Positions 22,723-33,637 of a DNA stretch of 64,000 nt are shown here, piece after piece. The notes below the pieces were generated by a model. It ran no database searches. It saw only the letters and a program-made list of their open reading frames with translations, and was not told the origin of the DNA. Numbering within the stretch: the first letter of the stretch is position 1; each line of letters opens with the position of its first letter. The translations under genes and the position numbers were made by a program. This DNA is from Mytilus californianus (taxonomy: Eukaryota > Mollusca > Bivalvia > Mytilida > Mytilidae), in assembly GCF_021869535.1 (NCBI RefSeq), contig NW_026262668.1, positions 24,061,732 to 24,125,731 of the forward strand, in the 5' to 3' direction.

Positions 22723-23927
22723 TGATTTATAAATACAAATCGATGCTTAATACTCAATACGTACATGAAAAATAATGGATTTGATAGCTTACTTACCGAA
22801 TAGTGATTCTTTAGAAATTTCTTTCAGTTGTTTTTAGAAGTCCTTTATTTTTAAACTGAATTATAATATAGAAACGGAACAACCTTTCTAAGAATACTCA
22901 TTCTATGAATTTCATTTCAAAAGGAAAGACCATTGTTTAACATTTGCTTTTTTTCACTCAAAAGTGCTACTCGCGGAATTGTTTTTTTTTTACATTGAAA
23001 TATTTTTGTCAACACGTATTCAATTTCAATCCTTTTTATTGAAGTAATTGTATACCGGTGATAAATTATCTATCAAACTTGTTTGTAATGAATATTGTCA
23101 TAATAATTTCTTGATGGCAGAAACAAATAAATATTTTCCGTTTGAGTAATACCTTTAAAGGACAGTTTCTCATTTATAACAGTTTAGAATAGATGAACCA
23201 ATGATAGAGGTTTTTGTTTGTGATACATTTTATTTAAGGAAACATTACTTAACAATATATGAAAGAACATCATTTGAAAGCATGTATAGGAAAACCATTT
23301 TTATTTTATTGAAAGATCAAATAATTCTTAAATATTTACTGTTGTATATCGTTTAGTGTTTTGCTGGCTTTTATTCTGGAACTATTTTCAATATTATGTG
23401 TTCAAACATTATCAAAATTAAGTTCAATTACCCCACAATGTATGTTGAAATCGGTTTCTTCTTTCGTATTATGATGTCATGTTTTTTGTTTACTGTTCAT
23501 ATAATTGTTTATTTAATTTCATGCTTTTTTATAAATTGCTGCTCTTGTTTAGACGAAAAAAGTACTCTTTGTCGCCTCTACTGTTGCGACAGGCTTTAGA
23601 CAAGTTCGACATCATGCAATTGTTTTGATAACCTTACAGAGAACATTGTACACGTAAAAAACTTATTTCAGACGGAATAGCACATCCTAAATTTTACGGC
23701 GATGTTGTTTACCGAGCCCGGAAATTCATAAACGATCCGGGTAAACTTATCAATCCTTTATAAAAACTTATTCTAAAAGGTTAAAAATCCAACAATGTAA
23801 TTAGATCTTTGAATATTGTTTTTATTGGTATAGATATTGATTTTGTTATCAATTAATTAAAACCATAGTAAATAGTATTGTTATACACATATGCACTTTC
23901 ACGATACTACAATTTGTCGATACCTAT
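22723..23927. other. No recognised feature
   Basis: About 1.2 kb of AT-rich DNA. The 67-codon frame at 23396-23599 is Cys/Phe-rich and unsupported. Confidence 0.4.
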
Positions 23928-24606
23928 ATGTTGGCATTGCACAAGGTCATGTGTTTTTCTCTGACTATCAATGACGTCTTAACACTAAATCCATTGGATG
24001 TTGGATGTGTACTGATTGATATTTCATTCTTTGATACATGATTTTCTTTTATTAGTTGTCATTGGCTTTGAACCAGTTATCAAGTACTGTGAGTACTCTC
24101 ATATCTGTACTTTGTGTCTTTTTTGTTGGTAGGGATGTATAAATACCCTGCCACGTCCGGCCTGTGCTTTTGTTAGATGTTGTTCTGCTTTGTATCGATC
24201 TGATGAGTTAAGCCAAACTGAATTTTGTAGTTTGTTCTTATGTTGTGCTGTAACACTTCTGTCCCAGATTAGAGGAGGGTTTAGCGCTCACAAACATGTT
24301 TAACCCCGCCACATTCTTTATGTGCCTATCCCAAGTTAGGAGCTTGTAGTTCAGTAGTTGTCGTTGGTTCATGTCTGTCATATTTGTTTTTCGTGAATTG
24401 TTTTGTTATGAATTAGGCCGTTAGTTTTCTCGATTAAATTGTTTCATATTTTTCATGTCTGAGCCTTTTAACGTGACTATATGGTATTGTTTTTGCTCAT
24501 TGTTGAAGGCCGTACGGTTGCCTACAATTGCTTACATCCACTTTTTTTTTAACTTTGGTGGATAGTTGTCTCATTGGTAATCATACTACATCTCTTTATT
24601 TTCATA
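23928..24606 (+). repeat. Longest repeat family B copy
   Basis: Runs from about 'ttgtcgatacctatatgttg' through 'gccacgtccggcctgtgc', 'tcgatctgatgagttaagcc', 'gttgtgctgtaacacttctg', 'ggccgtacggttgcc' to 'tcatactacatctctttatt'. The upstream 200 bp are not visible in the other copies. I recall this family as the 3' sequence of a PLE, but no RT is attached here to prove that. Confidence 0.8.
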
Positions 24607-24609
24607 TTT

Positions 24610-24775
24610 AAAACAATACATTTCGAAAAAATTAAGTCTAGCAATGCAATCACGATCAAAGTCAAATGCAAAAAGACGACAGACAGGCAGCAGGCCACAC
24701 GAAAAACCATATTGAACAGCATGAATCAAAATAAGTCAGGTACTCCGGAAGGGTTAGATGTTTCTTCTTTACTGT
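24610..24775 (-). mobile_element. Possible decayed PLE 3' end (family A), antisense
   Basis: 'aaaaagacgacagacagg', 'gaacagcatgaatcaa' and 'aggtactccggaagggtta' follow the antisense A order with large gaps. Weak match. Confidence 0.4.
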
Positions 24776-25757
24776 TGTGACTTTTGAATTCGAATGGCGT
24801 CTTTTTGCAACTCACTCAAAATGTTCTTTTATTCATGTTTTAGTAAAAATTTGAGTTAATTCATTCTTGCACATGTTTTTTCTTTCTTCATATCTTCAAC
24901 TTGGAAGGTATCTAGGGAATTGTTGTATCGTGATAACATAGATGTTTGTCTCGTGCGAATCTATCGCACATGCCATTTCATTTAAATAAAGGGGAAGTTA
25001 CTAATGGCACACAAGCTACAAGAATAGAAATAGAATGGAGAAACGTTATTGGGGACAAAAGACGGAAAAAACACCTCATCAATTGTAAATTAAATAAATA
25101 AAAAAACCGGTAGAATATGAAAATAGTATATGTCAATTGTTTTGACATATCAGGAAAAGTGAAGGCACACACACACATTGGAGTAAAAACACTTGGAAAC
25201 TCATTAACACCAAACGTAGTATGACCCTACGCCGAGTTGTAATTATCTCCTGCCATGCATGCATCACTTATCATGCAATATCACAATTCCAAATTTAAAT
25301 TCAGTTGCAAGTGCCAGGACCTAAAACTAATATTGATATCAGATAAACGATATTGTATAATTAGAATCTATAGCCGAAGACAATGTTTCCAGTAACGTAA
25401 GTTCAGACATTGCAACGATCCAGCGTTTCGTGACGTTGGAATATGTATGACTTCATTTATCGTTGTGAAATGGTAACAATAATATAAGGTTATTACATCA
25501 TATTTGTGTATATTGTCCCGAGTAATTGTTATGTTGCACGTGCTTGCGATTGCAATGTATATACTACGGGGGATAACATTCACTAATAGTCCTGACATAC
25601 CCTCTTTGTTGTATAGAAAACCTTGAACAACTATTAAAAACATATTTTTGTCACCAATGATATCACTAATTTGAAGCTTATTTGCATTATAGCAATATGA
25701 TTATATTATGGCATGTGGTAGCAACTCATATATTCAATGGCCAGCGTAAATTATAGA
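24776..25757. other. No recognised feature
   Basis: AT-rich. Antisense frames at 24978-25178 and 25368-25643 show no family resemblance. Confidence 0.4.
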
Positions 25758-25935
25758 AAAATAAAGAGATGTGGTACGATTGCCAATTAGACAATTTTCC
25801 ACCAGAGCTCAAATGATGTGAATGTGAGCAATCATAGGTCACTGTAAGGCCTTCAAAAATGAGCAATTCTTATACCATATAGTCAGTCATAGAAGGCCCC
25901 CGACATGAAAAAAATGCGAAACCACCCAAACGAGG
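25758..25935 (-). repeat. Repeat family B copy, antisense
   Basis: 'agagatgtggtacgattgcc', 'ggtcactgtaaggccttc', 'ataccatatagtcagtcata' and 'ccacccaaacgagg' are B landmarks in reverse. Confidence 0.75.
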
Positions 25936-25972
25936 AAATCAACGCATAATTTATAAACACACATTTTACGAT

Positions 25973-26427
25973 TCACGTCCGGTCTGCGTTATTGTTTGAT
26001 GTTTTTCTCTTTGTATCGATCTGATGAGTTAAGCCTTTTTCAACTGATTTTTATAGTTTGTTCTTATGTTGTGCTGTTACACAACTGTCCCAGGTAAGGT
26101 GGAGGGTTGAGATCTCACAAACATGTTTAACCTCGCCACATACTCTATGTGTCTATCCCAAGTCAGGAGCATGTAGTTCAGTGGTTGTCGTTAGTTCATG
26201 TCTGTCATATTTGTTTTTTTGTATATTGTTTTGTTAGGCTGTTAGTTTTCTAAATTGTTTCATATTTTTCATGTCGGGGCCATTTAAAGCCGATTATACG
26301 GTATGGGTTTTTCTCATTGTTGAAGGCCGTACGGTTGACTATAATTGCTTGCATCCACTTTATTTGAACTTTCGTGGATAGTTGTCTCATCGGCGATCAT
26401 ACCACATCTCCGTATTTTTATATTGAA
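25973..26427 (+). repeat. Repeat family B copy
   Basis: Well preserved: 'cacgtccggtctgcgtta', 'tcgatctgatgagttaagcc', 'caactgtcccaggtaagg', 'acggtatgggtttttctcat', 'ggccgtacggttgact', ending 'cataccacatctccgta'. Confidence 0.85.
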
Positions 26428-26439
26428 CCAATGACACCC

Positions 26440-26565
26440 ACTAAATTACAGGCTCAACTCTCCCCTAACCTGTGACAATAGTGTTAGAGCACAACACAAA
26501 AGCAAACACTTAAACTCAGTTGCAAATGGTTTAACTCAATAGATGTGAAGCAAAGAAAACAACTA
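26440..26565 (-). repeat. Repeat family B fragment, antisense
   Basis: 'tcccctaacctgtgacaat', 'gagcacaacac' and 'ggtttaactcaatagatg' reverse-match the first half of B. It abuts the sense copy that ends at 26427, giving a tail-to-middle inverted pair. Confidence 0.6.
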
Positions 26566-27344
26566 TTCTCAATTTTAATTAAAAACAACAATAGACACAC
26601 TGATATAAGAGAACTTGTAGTTAATGAAAGCCAGTTCAAAGCCAATTACAACTAACAGATAAATAATCAGTACATATCCATAGTATTCAGTCCAAAGATG
26701 TCATAAACAGTCTGTGAAACGCATAACCTTGTGCACTATAGGTCATTATCACTGACCAATAGAAAGTGTACCATATGAAAATTGATAACACAATGGTCAT
26801 CATACACATTAGATTGACATCATCCTTAATTGGAACGACCACAGTCAAGAAAAACCATTGGGTAAAACAAAGCGGACAACATCAAAGAAGAAAAGGAAAA
26901 AAGACAACAATTTACAATAAATGTTAAGAGTCCATATTATTGTGCGAAAAATGTGAAATTCGCACATTTTTATCTGAAGCGCTAATTGCCTTTCTCGTTA
27001 AATTACGCTGTGCTGCTATCATTCTTTTCATTGAACTTTTTTCAAAATCGTAATTCCAGTTTTACATTTGATTTCATATACATTGTTACCAATATAGATT
27101 TGATGATTATGATAAATATACAGTAGTTTTTGTTTAATTAATTTGATTAGATTGATCATGTTTCAATGGTGGCACATGTTTAAAAAGCTAACCGATTTAT
27201 ACAAACTATGAAAGTTTGTGACAAAAGCATATAAAATATGTTTTATCAAATAGAAAATTACAAATTATGTAATATGCAAACTTAATTTAGTCTGAGAGAA
27301 ACATGCTTTATTTATTAGTTTTTTGCTTTGAACTAGCTTACAGT
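26566..27344. other. No recognised feature
   Basis: AT-rich. A short inverted repeat ('gtgcgaaaaatgtgaa'/'ttcgcacattttt') lies near 26942-26970. Nothing else seen. Confidence 0.4.
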
Positions 27345-27660
27345 ATCTTTTAGATCGGTACCTTGTGTCTTTTGTCTTTATATTAGTTGTTTCCGTTATT
27401 CGTGCAGATCGGATGAGTCAAGCCATGCTATTACCTCGAGGCTATTACACCACTATCCCATATTAGTACCTTCTGTATGTGCCTGTCCCTAGTCAAGGCA
27501 TGTAGTTCAGTGGTTGTTGTTTGTTGCTGTCTGTCATATTTGTTTTTCGTTGATTGTTTTGTCATAAATCAGGACGTTGTTTTTTTCTCGTTTGAATTGT
27601 TTCTCCTTTTTTTCATGTTGAGTCCTTTTATAGCTGACTATACGGTAATATGGGTTTGGG
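27345..27660 (+). repeat. Repeat family B copy, internally deleted
   Basis: 'gatcggatgagtcaagcc', 'gtagttcagtggttgttg', 'tctcgtttgaattgtttc' and 'gactatacggtaatatggg' are present. The 'cccaggttagg...aacatgttt' section is missing and the end is truncated. Confidence 0.7.
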
Positions 27661-27770
27661 TAAAGTTAGTAAAACAGTTTCAATAAATCGCAAAAAAATA
27701 AGAAACTTTATATTCACAAAACACTTATATTGATAATAAGGTACGGGATCCGTGTGGTATGATTGCCAAG

Positions 27771-28628
27771 GGCATAGGACATTTGAGCGAAAATAAAAAA
27801 AATGCACATAGGGTCTTTTGAGCGCCGACATCATAGGACGTTTTAGCGCCGGAATATTAACCTTAGCTGGATTTTCAAATAGGACGTTCGAGCGAAACTT
27901 CCTGTGACACTTTGATATGAGTTAAGAAAATATTTTTAAAAAGTAAGAAAAAAGTGTAAGCTTTTAAAATAAATATGTTTTATTCAATTTTACACTTGAG
28001 TAATACGTCTTGTCCTGGCTAGTTTAATGGCACAGTAGTCCTGAGTTGATCTCTACTTGCCAATCAAACCTGAAACTGACTTGAAAATAATGTCATTGCC
28101 GAGTTTTAAGTTTTATGACAATGCTTTGTATATTTTACAATTAAAAAGTAAAATTTCAAAGATACCGAACTCCGAGGAAAATTCTAAACGGAAAGTCCCT
28201 AAGTAAATGGCAAATTCAAAATCTCAAACACATCAAACGAATGGATAACGACAGTCATATTCCTGACTTGGTACAGGCGTTTTCTTATTTAGAAAATGGT
28301 GGATTAAACCTGGTTTTATAGCTAGCTAAACCTGTCACTTGTATGACAGTCGCATAAAATTCCATTATATTGACAATATTCCATATATAAAAAGATGTTT
28401 TAAACTTTGTGCTTTATAAACTCCACGTTTTATTAACTATATCCTGCTCGAAATCCTATTTCAACCTCCCCGTGGTGAGCAAGGGTAACAGATTATATCT
28501 GGCGAACGGAAGAGGTACTCCTTCATATTTCATAATTTTTTTTCGCTCAAATGTCTTAAACTTTGGCGCTCAAACATACTTTTTTAATCGCTCAAAGTCC
28601 TGCCATTTCGCTTAAATGTCCATTGCCG
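27771..28628. mobile_element. Non-autonomous DNA transposon, 10-bp target duplication
   Basis: The left end reads 'ggcataggacatttgagcg'; the right end, reversed, reads 'ggcaatggacatttaagcg'. The flanks are identical 10-mers 'gattgccaag' at 27761-27770 and 28629-28638. Both ends carry extra 'gg-ac-tttgagcg' subterminal motifs (near 27810, 27838 and 27880 on the left, and 28540, 28565 and 28590 on the right). A 10-bp duplication would fit Mutator-like elements, but no transposase is present. The interior carries a piece of family E. Confidence 0.85.
28140..28372 (-). mobile_element. Family E / PLE 3' tail segment inside the transposon
   Basis: Reverse complement of 39.66-39.89 kb: 'gataccgaactccgagg', 'cctgacttggtacaggcg', 'aaacctggttttatagctag', 'ttgtatgacagtcgcataaa'. 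Its position wholly inside the element at 27771-28628 shows it was either captured by, or inserted into, that element. Confidence 0.8.
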
Positions 28629-28856
28629 GATTGCCAAGGAGACACCTATCCAACAGAGTCTAAATAACGTGGATTTAAGCATTATAGGTCACCTTACGGC
28701 CTTCACACAGTAGGTCACCTTACGGCCTTCAATAGTCAGCAAAATACCGTATAGATAGCTATAAAAGACACCGGCAAAAATAATATTTATTTTTCTGTTT
28801 TCCAGATTTCATCGTGTATTTAACAAGATCAGTCCCTACCTATGCCCTTTTTGCAG

Positions 28857-28950
28857 TTTGACTGAGTGTTAATTCGCATGGCGGGTGATCAATGCATAGC
28901 AAGAGATGCTTGACCTCTCGACGCACCCGACCCTTCGGTTATAAAACTTA
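28857..28950 (+). mobile_element. PLE 3' region fragment (variant)
   Basis: 'tgactgagtgttaattcgca', 'gcgggtgatcaatgcatagc' and 'gagatgcttgacctctc' match 14.98 kb. Confidence 0.5.
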
Positions 28951-29047
28951 ATTCAATACTCGGAGTACACAATTTGTGCTCGATACGCTAAATCTATTAT
29001 TTTCATTGGTTGATTCATGAGTTTGAGTATGATAAACGTTCTTGAAA

Positions 29048-29206
29048 GTTTTATGTCTCGCTCCTTTGTAGTTCATGCAATTTCCTCAGTTTTAGTTGTT
29101 ACCTTGATTTGTCTCAAAGGAAGAAAAGTTTTATGTCTCGCTCCTTTGTAGTTCATGCAATTTCCTCAGTTTTAGTTGTTACCTTGATTTGTCTCAAAGG
29201 AAGAAA
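29048..29206 (+). repeat. 80-bp tandem duplication
   Basis: Two copies, starting at 29048 and 29128, beginning 'gttttatgtctcgctccttt' and ending 'gtctcaaaggaagaaa'. They appear identical, which points to a recent event or an assembly artefact. Confidence 0.95.
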
Positions 29207-29424
29207 GATAATAGTCTGGAAAACGAAAGACTGGGTAACAGGTACCAGTAAACCAGATGTGAGCTCAGTTGTCACGTAAGGGTAAACAGTTCATACTTAA
29301 ATAGTGACATTCGGTTAAACCAATGTACTCCGGAAAAATGATTTGTTTTACCAGTCGGATTTCATATGAAGTTTTCTTTTATTAGGACTGTGTCTAGATC
29401 TAATTCATTGATTATTGAAACTAA

Positions 29425-29830
29425 TGTAAGAGTTCAACTGATTTTTACGGTTCGTTCTTATGTTGTATTGTTACAGCACTGTCCCAGGTTAGGGGGAGGG
29501 TTGGGATCCCGCTAACATGTTTAACCCCGCAACATTCTGTATGTATGTGTCTGTCCCAAGTCAGGAGCCTGTAATTCAGTGGTTGTCGTTTGTTTATGTG
29601 TTACATATTTGTTTTTCGTTCATTTTTTGTACATCAATTAGGCCGTTAGTTTTCTCGTTTGAATTGTTTTACATTGTCATTTCGGGGCTTTTTATAGCTG
29701 ACTGTGCGGTATGGGCTTTGCTAATTGCTGAAAGCCGTACGGTGACCTATAGTTGTTAATTTCTGTGTCATGTGGTCTCTTGTGGAGAGTTGTCTCATTG
29801 GCAATCATATCACATCTTCTTTTTTATATA
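29425..29830 (+). repeat. Repeat family B copy
   Basis: 'tcaactgatttttacggtt', 'cactgtcccaggttaggg', 'gtcaggagcctgtaattcag', 'gtgcggtatgggctttgc', 'aaagccgtacggtgacctat', ending 'aatcatatcacatcttc'. The 80-codon frame at 29517-29759 is the repeat itself. Confidence 0.85.
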
Positions 29831-31721
29831 TAAGAGATATAGATTACACTGCTTGAAAATTCCGTGGTTTATCCTCATGAATATTTTTACTCTATTTTTG
29901 ACATGTTTTAGAAATATGTAATCTGAACAAACCGATACACCTCTCTCTCTCTTTAATGCTAATTTCTGAAGGGTTTCTTATTCTTTTGTATAGAGTGTGA
30001 CTTAAATTTCAATTGCAATTTAATATTTTTGAATTTCATAGTAAAATAAGAATAATTTTAACCAAAACTTTAGTAATATAAGTCCTTTAATCATTTTACA
30101 GGCACTGATTTAGAAATGTCCTTCTTTACTTAAAAAAAACAAATTGATAAACGGCAATCAATATTCACGATTGATGCCTTTCAACACAAACTTGAATAAA
30201 TATATCAAGACATTTTTAGTTGTCTTTCAATTGATATATCCATTATAGGAATAAGAAATGGTATCTCAACATCAAAAAGTTATTTCCCGGATAAATGTTA
30301 CAACAATTTCCTAAGGAATTGTCAGACGACTTGTTTCGCTGTGATTTACTTTTCTGCTTGCAATAACTTCGCAATTGTTTTAATCGTAGTTTTGTTTAAA
30401 GATGGACGTTTTACTACTTCGTTAATTGTTTTCATTTTGATCAATAGAGTTATCTAGTGTACCAATACATAGATCTTTGTATCTATTAAATCGAAATGTT
30501 GTCCGAGGTCTTTCTGTCTAGCCTTTCGAAACCAAAGAACCATTTAATCATTGGCAGAAATGACAGATCTTCAGAGTGACAACTTGCGCAAGCGTATTAC
30601 ATGTATGTCAACGAAACTACGTAAAGAATTAAAACATCAAGCAGATAGTAGAGCAAACATGTTACATTTCAATATAAGCACCAGATCTGTTTTAAAGTAG
30701 ACAAACGTATTTTCTGCTGTTTACCAATTTACGGATAGAATGTTCAAACTTATAATCAAGGATCAAATATGAATGTCAAAGATTATTTTTAAGATACCCC
30801 CGCTACGTATTAGTTATATAAAAAATATTTTTGCCATCAAAAGAAAGCAATCAATCATGTTATATACCAAAAATCTTAAAAATTAGCTTAAATGTCAAAA
30901 ATGTGATTTCAAAGGAACTGATGATTACAGGAAATGTGATCAGACATAATGAATTGGCTTCGCAATATATTCCACAACATCACAATTAATTAGTATGGCA
31001 GATAATTGCTGCTATATGAGTATTTTGGAATTCGATTACGAAAATAAAAACAAGTCAAAAAACGCGTAAAGACAAAACCACACTCATTATTAACGTATAT
31101 TTACCATGTTGCTTAAATTAATAATTAATCACTCATTTTCTTTCATTTTAATTAATCATATTTGTAGAAAACCATACTGTGAAAAAATGCATTCCTTCAA
31201 AGATAGTGTAATGTTTGGTATTACTCTTTGGGTGCACCTGATGCAGTTTCACTTTTTGTTCGACCTTTAAACATAAAATGTCCTTCAAAACGTACTAAAG
31301 TTCGAAAATCTTAAAGCTTTAAAATCAGAATGAAAGCATGTAAACATACCAAGCCTACACAGAAATGCCATATTATGTAAAATCTTATTTGTACGGGAAT
31401 TAGCTTTAGATGAAGCAATATTGTATAATATATATCTACGTATTAACGTTAGATATACAATGTAAATCAATATAAACCCTGTTTTTATTTCTTTTTTCTC
31501 GTTTTCCACTTAAGATTTACATGCTTTTCCAAGCAGTCAAAGTGTACACTAGCATAAGCATGAAAAATGATATATTACAGAACAAAAGCGTTATTCTTAA
31601 TAATAAATCAGATGCTTTGACAGTTGAAAAAAAATAAAAGTGGAATATAAATGTAAAAGAAAATGAGTAATGTGAGACTCTTTATCATAAATACGAATCC
31701 AAACGAGCCGCTTCAATCATC
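29831..31721. other. No recognised feature
   Basis: About 1.9 kb of AT-rich DNA without recognisable repeats or frames. The antisense frame at 31285-31509 is Lys/Asn-rich and unsupported. Confidence 0.4.
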
Positions 31722-31800
31722 ACATGGTTGATTGGTTGTTGGTTGCTTAACGTCCAGTGGCAAATATTTCATGCATATTAGAGACGATGGCAACCACAGG
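31722..31800 (+). repeat. Short dispersed repeat fragment
   Basis: 'gattggttgttggttgctta' then 'cgtccagtggcaaatatttc' and 'atgcatattagagacga' resemble a dispersed bivalve repeat I recall; the rest is absent. The assignment rests on memory alone. Confidence 0.4.
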
Positions 31801-31894
31801 ACACATCACGATATATGTTGGATAACTTTGCAGGAAATACTGTATGAGCAAATAATTCTGATTGACATAAGAACAATCCCGATACACTATGATA

Positions 31895-32212
31895 TTGATG
31901 CTTCTAAAGCTCTTTTCTAGATTGAACTTTCAAAGGAATGTTTAACGCCAACAATTGGAAGTCAAGAATGCATAAATACATTGGGGGTAAATGACATAAA
32001 GGGACCCAAAACGAATAGCCAAATCCATCTCAGCTCAACTTTGCGTAAGGTGGTTGTAACCTTAGTTTATTATTAATTTCTTGTGAACGGAGAGTTTAAG
32101 AAAGGTATGTTAATAATTATGTCTGTGTCGAAGCACTGACTATTGAGCTGATGATACCCTCGGAGACTGGCAGTGCACAAGCAGCAGTATCGACCACGTG
32201 CTAGAAAATGAC
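31895..32212 (-). repeat. Repeat family C copy, antisense
   Basis: A diverged arm ('ttctaaagctcttttctag'), the mid-part 'cagctcaactttgcgtaagg', and the core 'gagctgatgataccctcgg' with 'gcagtatcgaccacgtgc'. Single unit. Confidence 0.65.
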
Positions 32213-33618
32213 AATAACACTTTATATAAAACAACCCACCCAAACAGAGAAAATGACAATGTAGACGTAAAAGAATGATTTTAAAAAGAATACAAACACT
32301 AAAATTGTAAAAATATAAGAGAATAAACCCCGAACACGGTCATATATTTACGACATCCAAACAGCACGAGATTTTCACGACATCCAAACAGCACAAGAGA
32401 CAAACCCTATTGATAAAGCCTGCTGATTTAATGGAACCGAAAGAACATGGAGTATCACTTCCTGACACAAAATAACAGCACACAATTTTTAAAACCAGTA
32501 ACGAAGAAACAGTACTTTAAGTGCTGTCCGTCATCTAAAAAATCACAACGAGGCCTTCAATATGGAGTAATGAACCTTAAAGCGAACATACACAGCTTTT
32601 GAATAAACACAAGACCATAATATGTGCCGGTATAACCAACAACCTACTATCACATCCTTAAAAATCATATCCACTATTAGTATATGCACTTCCAGCTCGA
32701 GGTACCGACATTTAATAATAACTACATATGATCATATATGGCAAGCAGGATGTATTTGGTGGGTTTGTGTTGAAATAATTATACTTGGCAATCAGAAAAT
32801 TGTAGGAACAATTTGAAAGTATATTTCTGTTTGTGTTGCCTCCCTTTGCCTACACGCTTAAATTAAACAAAAAGTCATTTTTATCAAGACAGCTGATATG
32901 ATGCATAGAATCAATGCAACCCTAAATTCTAGATCCCAGCCAAGATTAGGAATACAACGTCTTCATCATGCTTAGTAATCAGACCTTTAGGATAACACAC
33001 CAGCAACTCTTTAAACAAAAATGAAAACAAAATATAATATGAAGCTGCTACTCATTTAAAAAAAAAACGGAGGAAACATACTGACTTAAAACAATAAACT
33101 AAAATGAGAAATATTGTAATATAACTTACAACTTCAATTTTAGTCGTCATATACTGAGGAGAAAAAGCTCGTGGTGCATTATGAAGCTAAGTTTCTTATC
33201 CTGATTTATAAACCTTCGTTTTTCGTTGCAATAAATGATTTCTATTTAACAGTTCACAAAATACCTCATTACATATGTAGCAGTATCAGTTATAACTGTA
33301 ATTGAAGTTAACAAATGGAAAACAAAATATTCATTAATATTTCAATACTCAAAAACAGCCAAAATTATATTTCTTCGTATCTTAAAGCAATGCTTGAAGT
33401 TCACAGAAAGAACAAATATTGCACTGAAGTACATCACGTACATGAATGTTATGTGCTATTTTGTATTTCAGTCACGATATTCTATAAAGCTAGTGCTATT
33501 TATTAAAAATAAAATAAATTTCATTGATGATTTCTTCACCGATATGAATAACAGTTTTTATGAAACCTACATTAGACATTTTATCATAAATTCCATTTCT
33601 CACGGGTCATAAAAATCC
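32213..33618. other. No gene; one short tandem duplication
   Basis: 'cacgacatccaaacagcac' is duplicated at about 32350 and 32379. Otherwise AT-rich, with small unsupported frames (32622-32816, 33315-33506, 33394-33612). Confidence 0.4.
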
Positions 33619-33637
33619 TTTTTTTTTTTTTTTTTTT
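33619..33637 (+). repeat. Poly-T run (19)
   Basis: Uninterrupted T run. It could be the A-tail of an antisense retrocopy, but I recognise no element body beside it. Confidence 0.9.

Larger units (their letters stand above)
27735..28790 (-). repeat. Repeat family B copy, antisense, split by a transposon
   Basis: The end piece 'gtgtggtatgattgccaag' stops at 27770. The same copy resumes at 28629 ('gattgccaaggagacacc') and runs through 'taggtcaccttacggccttc' and 'ataccgtatagatagcta'. The 10 bases 'gattgccaag' occur on both sides of the insertion. A 19-bp stretch 'taggtcaccttacggcctt' is also duplicated in tandem inside this copy (about 28685 and 28711). Confidence 0.8.

Noticed and set aside
23396..23599. 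67-codon Cys-rich frame as a secreted peptide
   Set aside because: The cysteines come from T/G-rich codons late in the frame; there is no convincing signal peptide cleavage site or family pattern.
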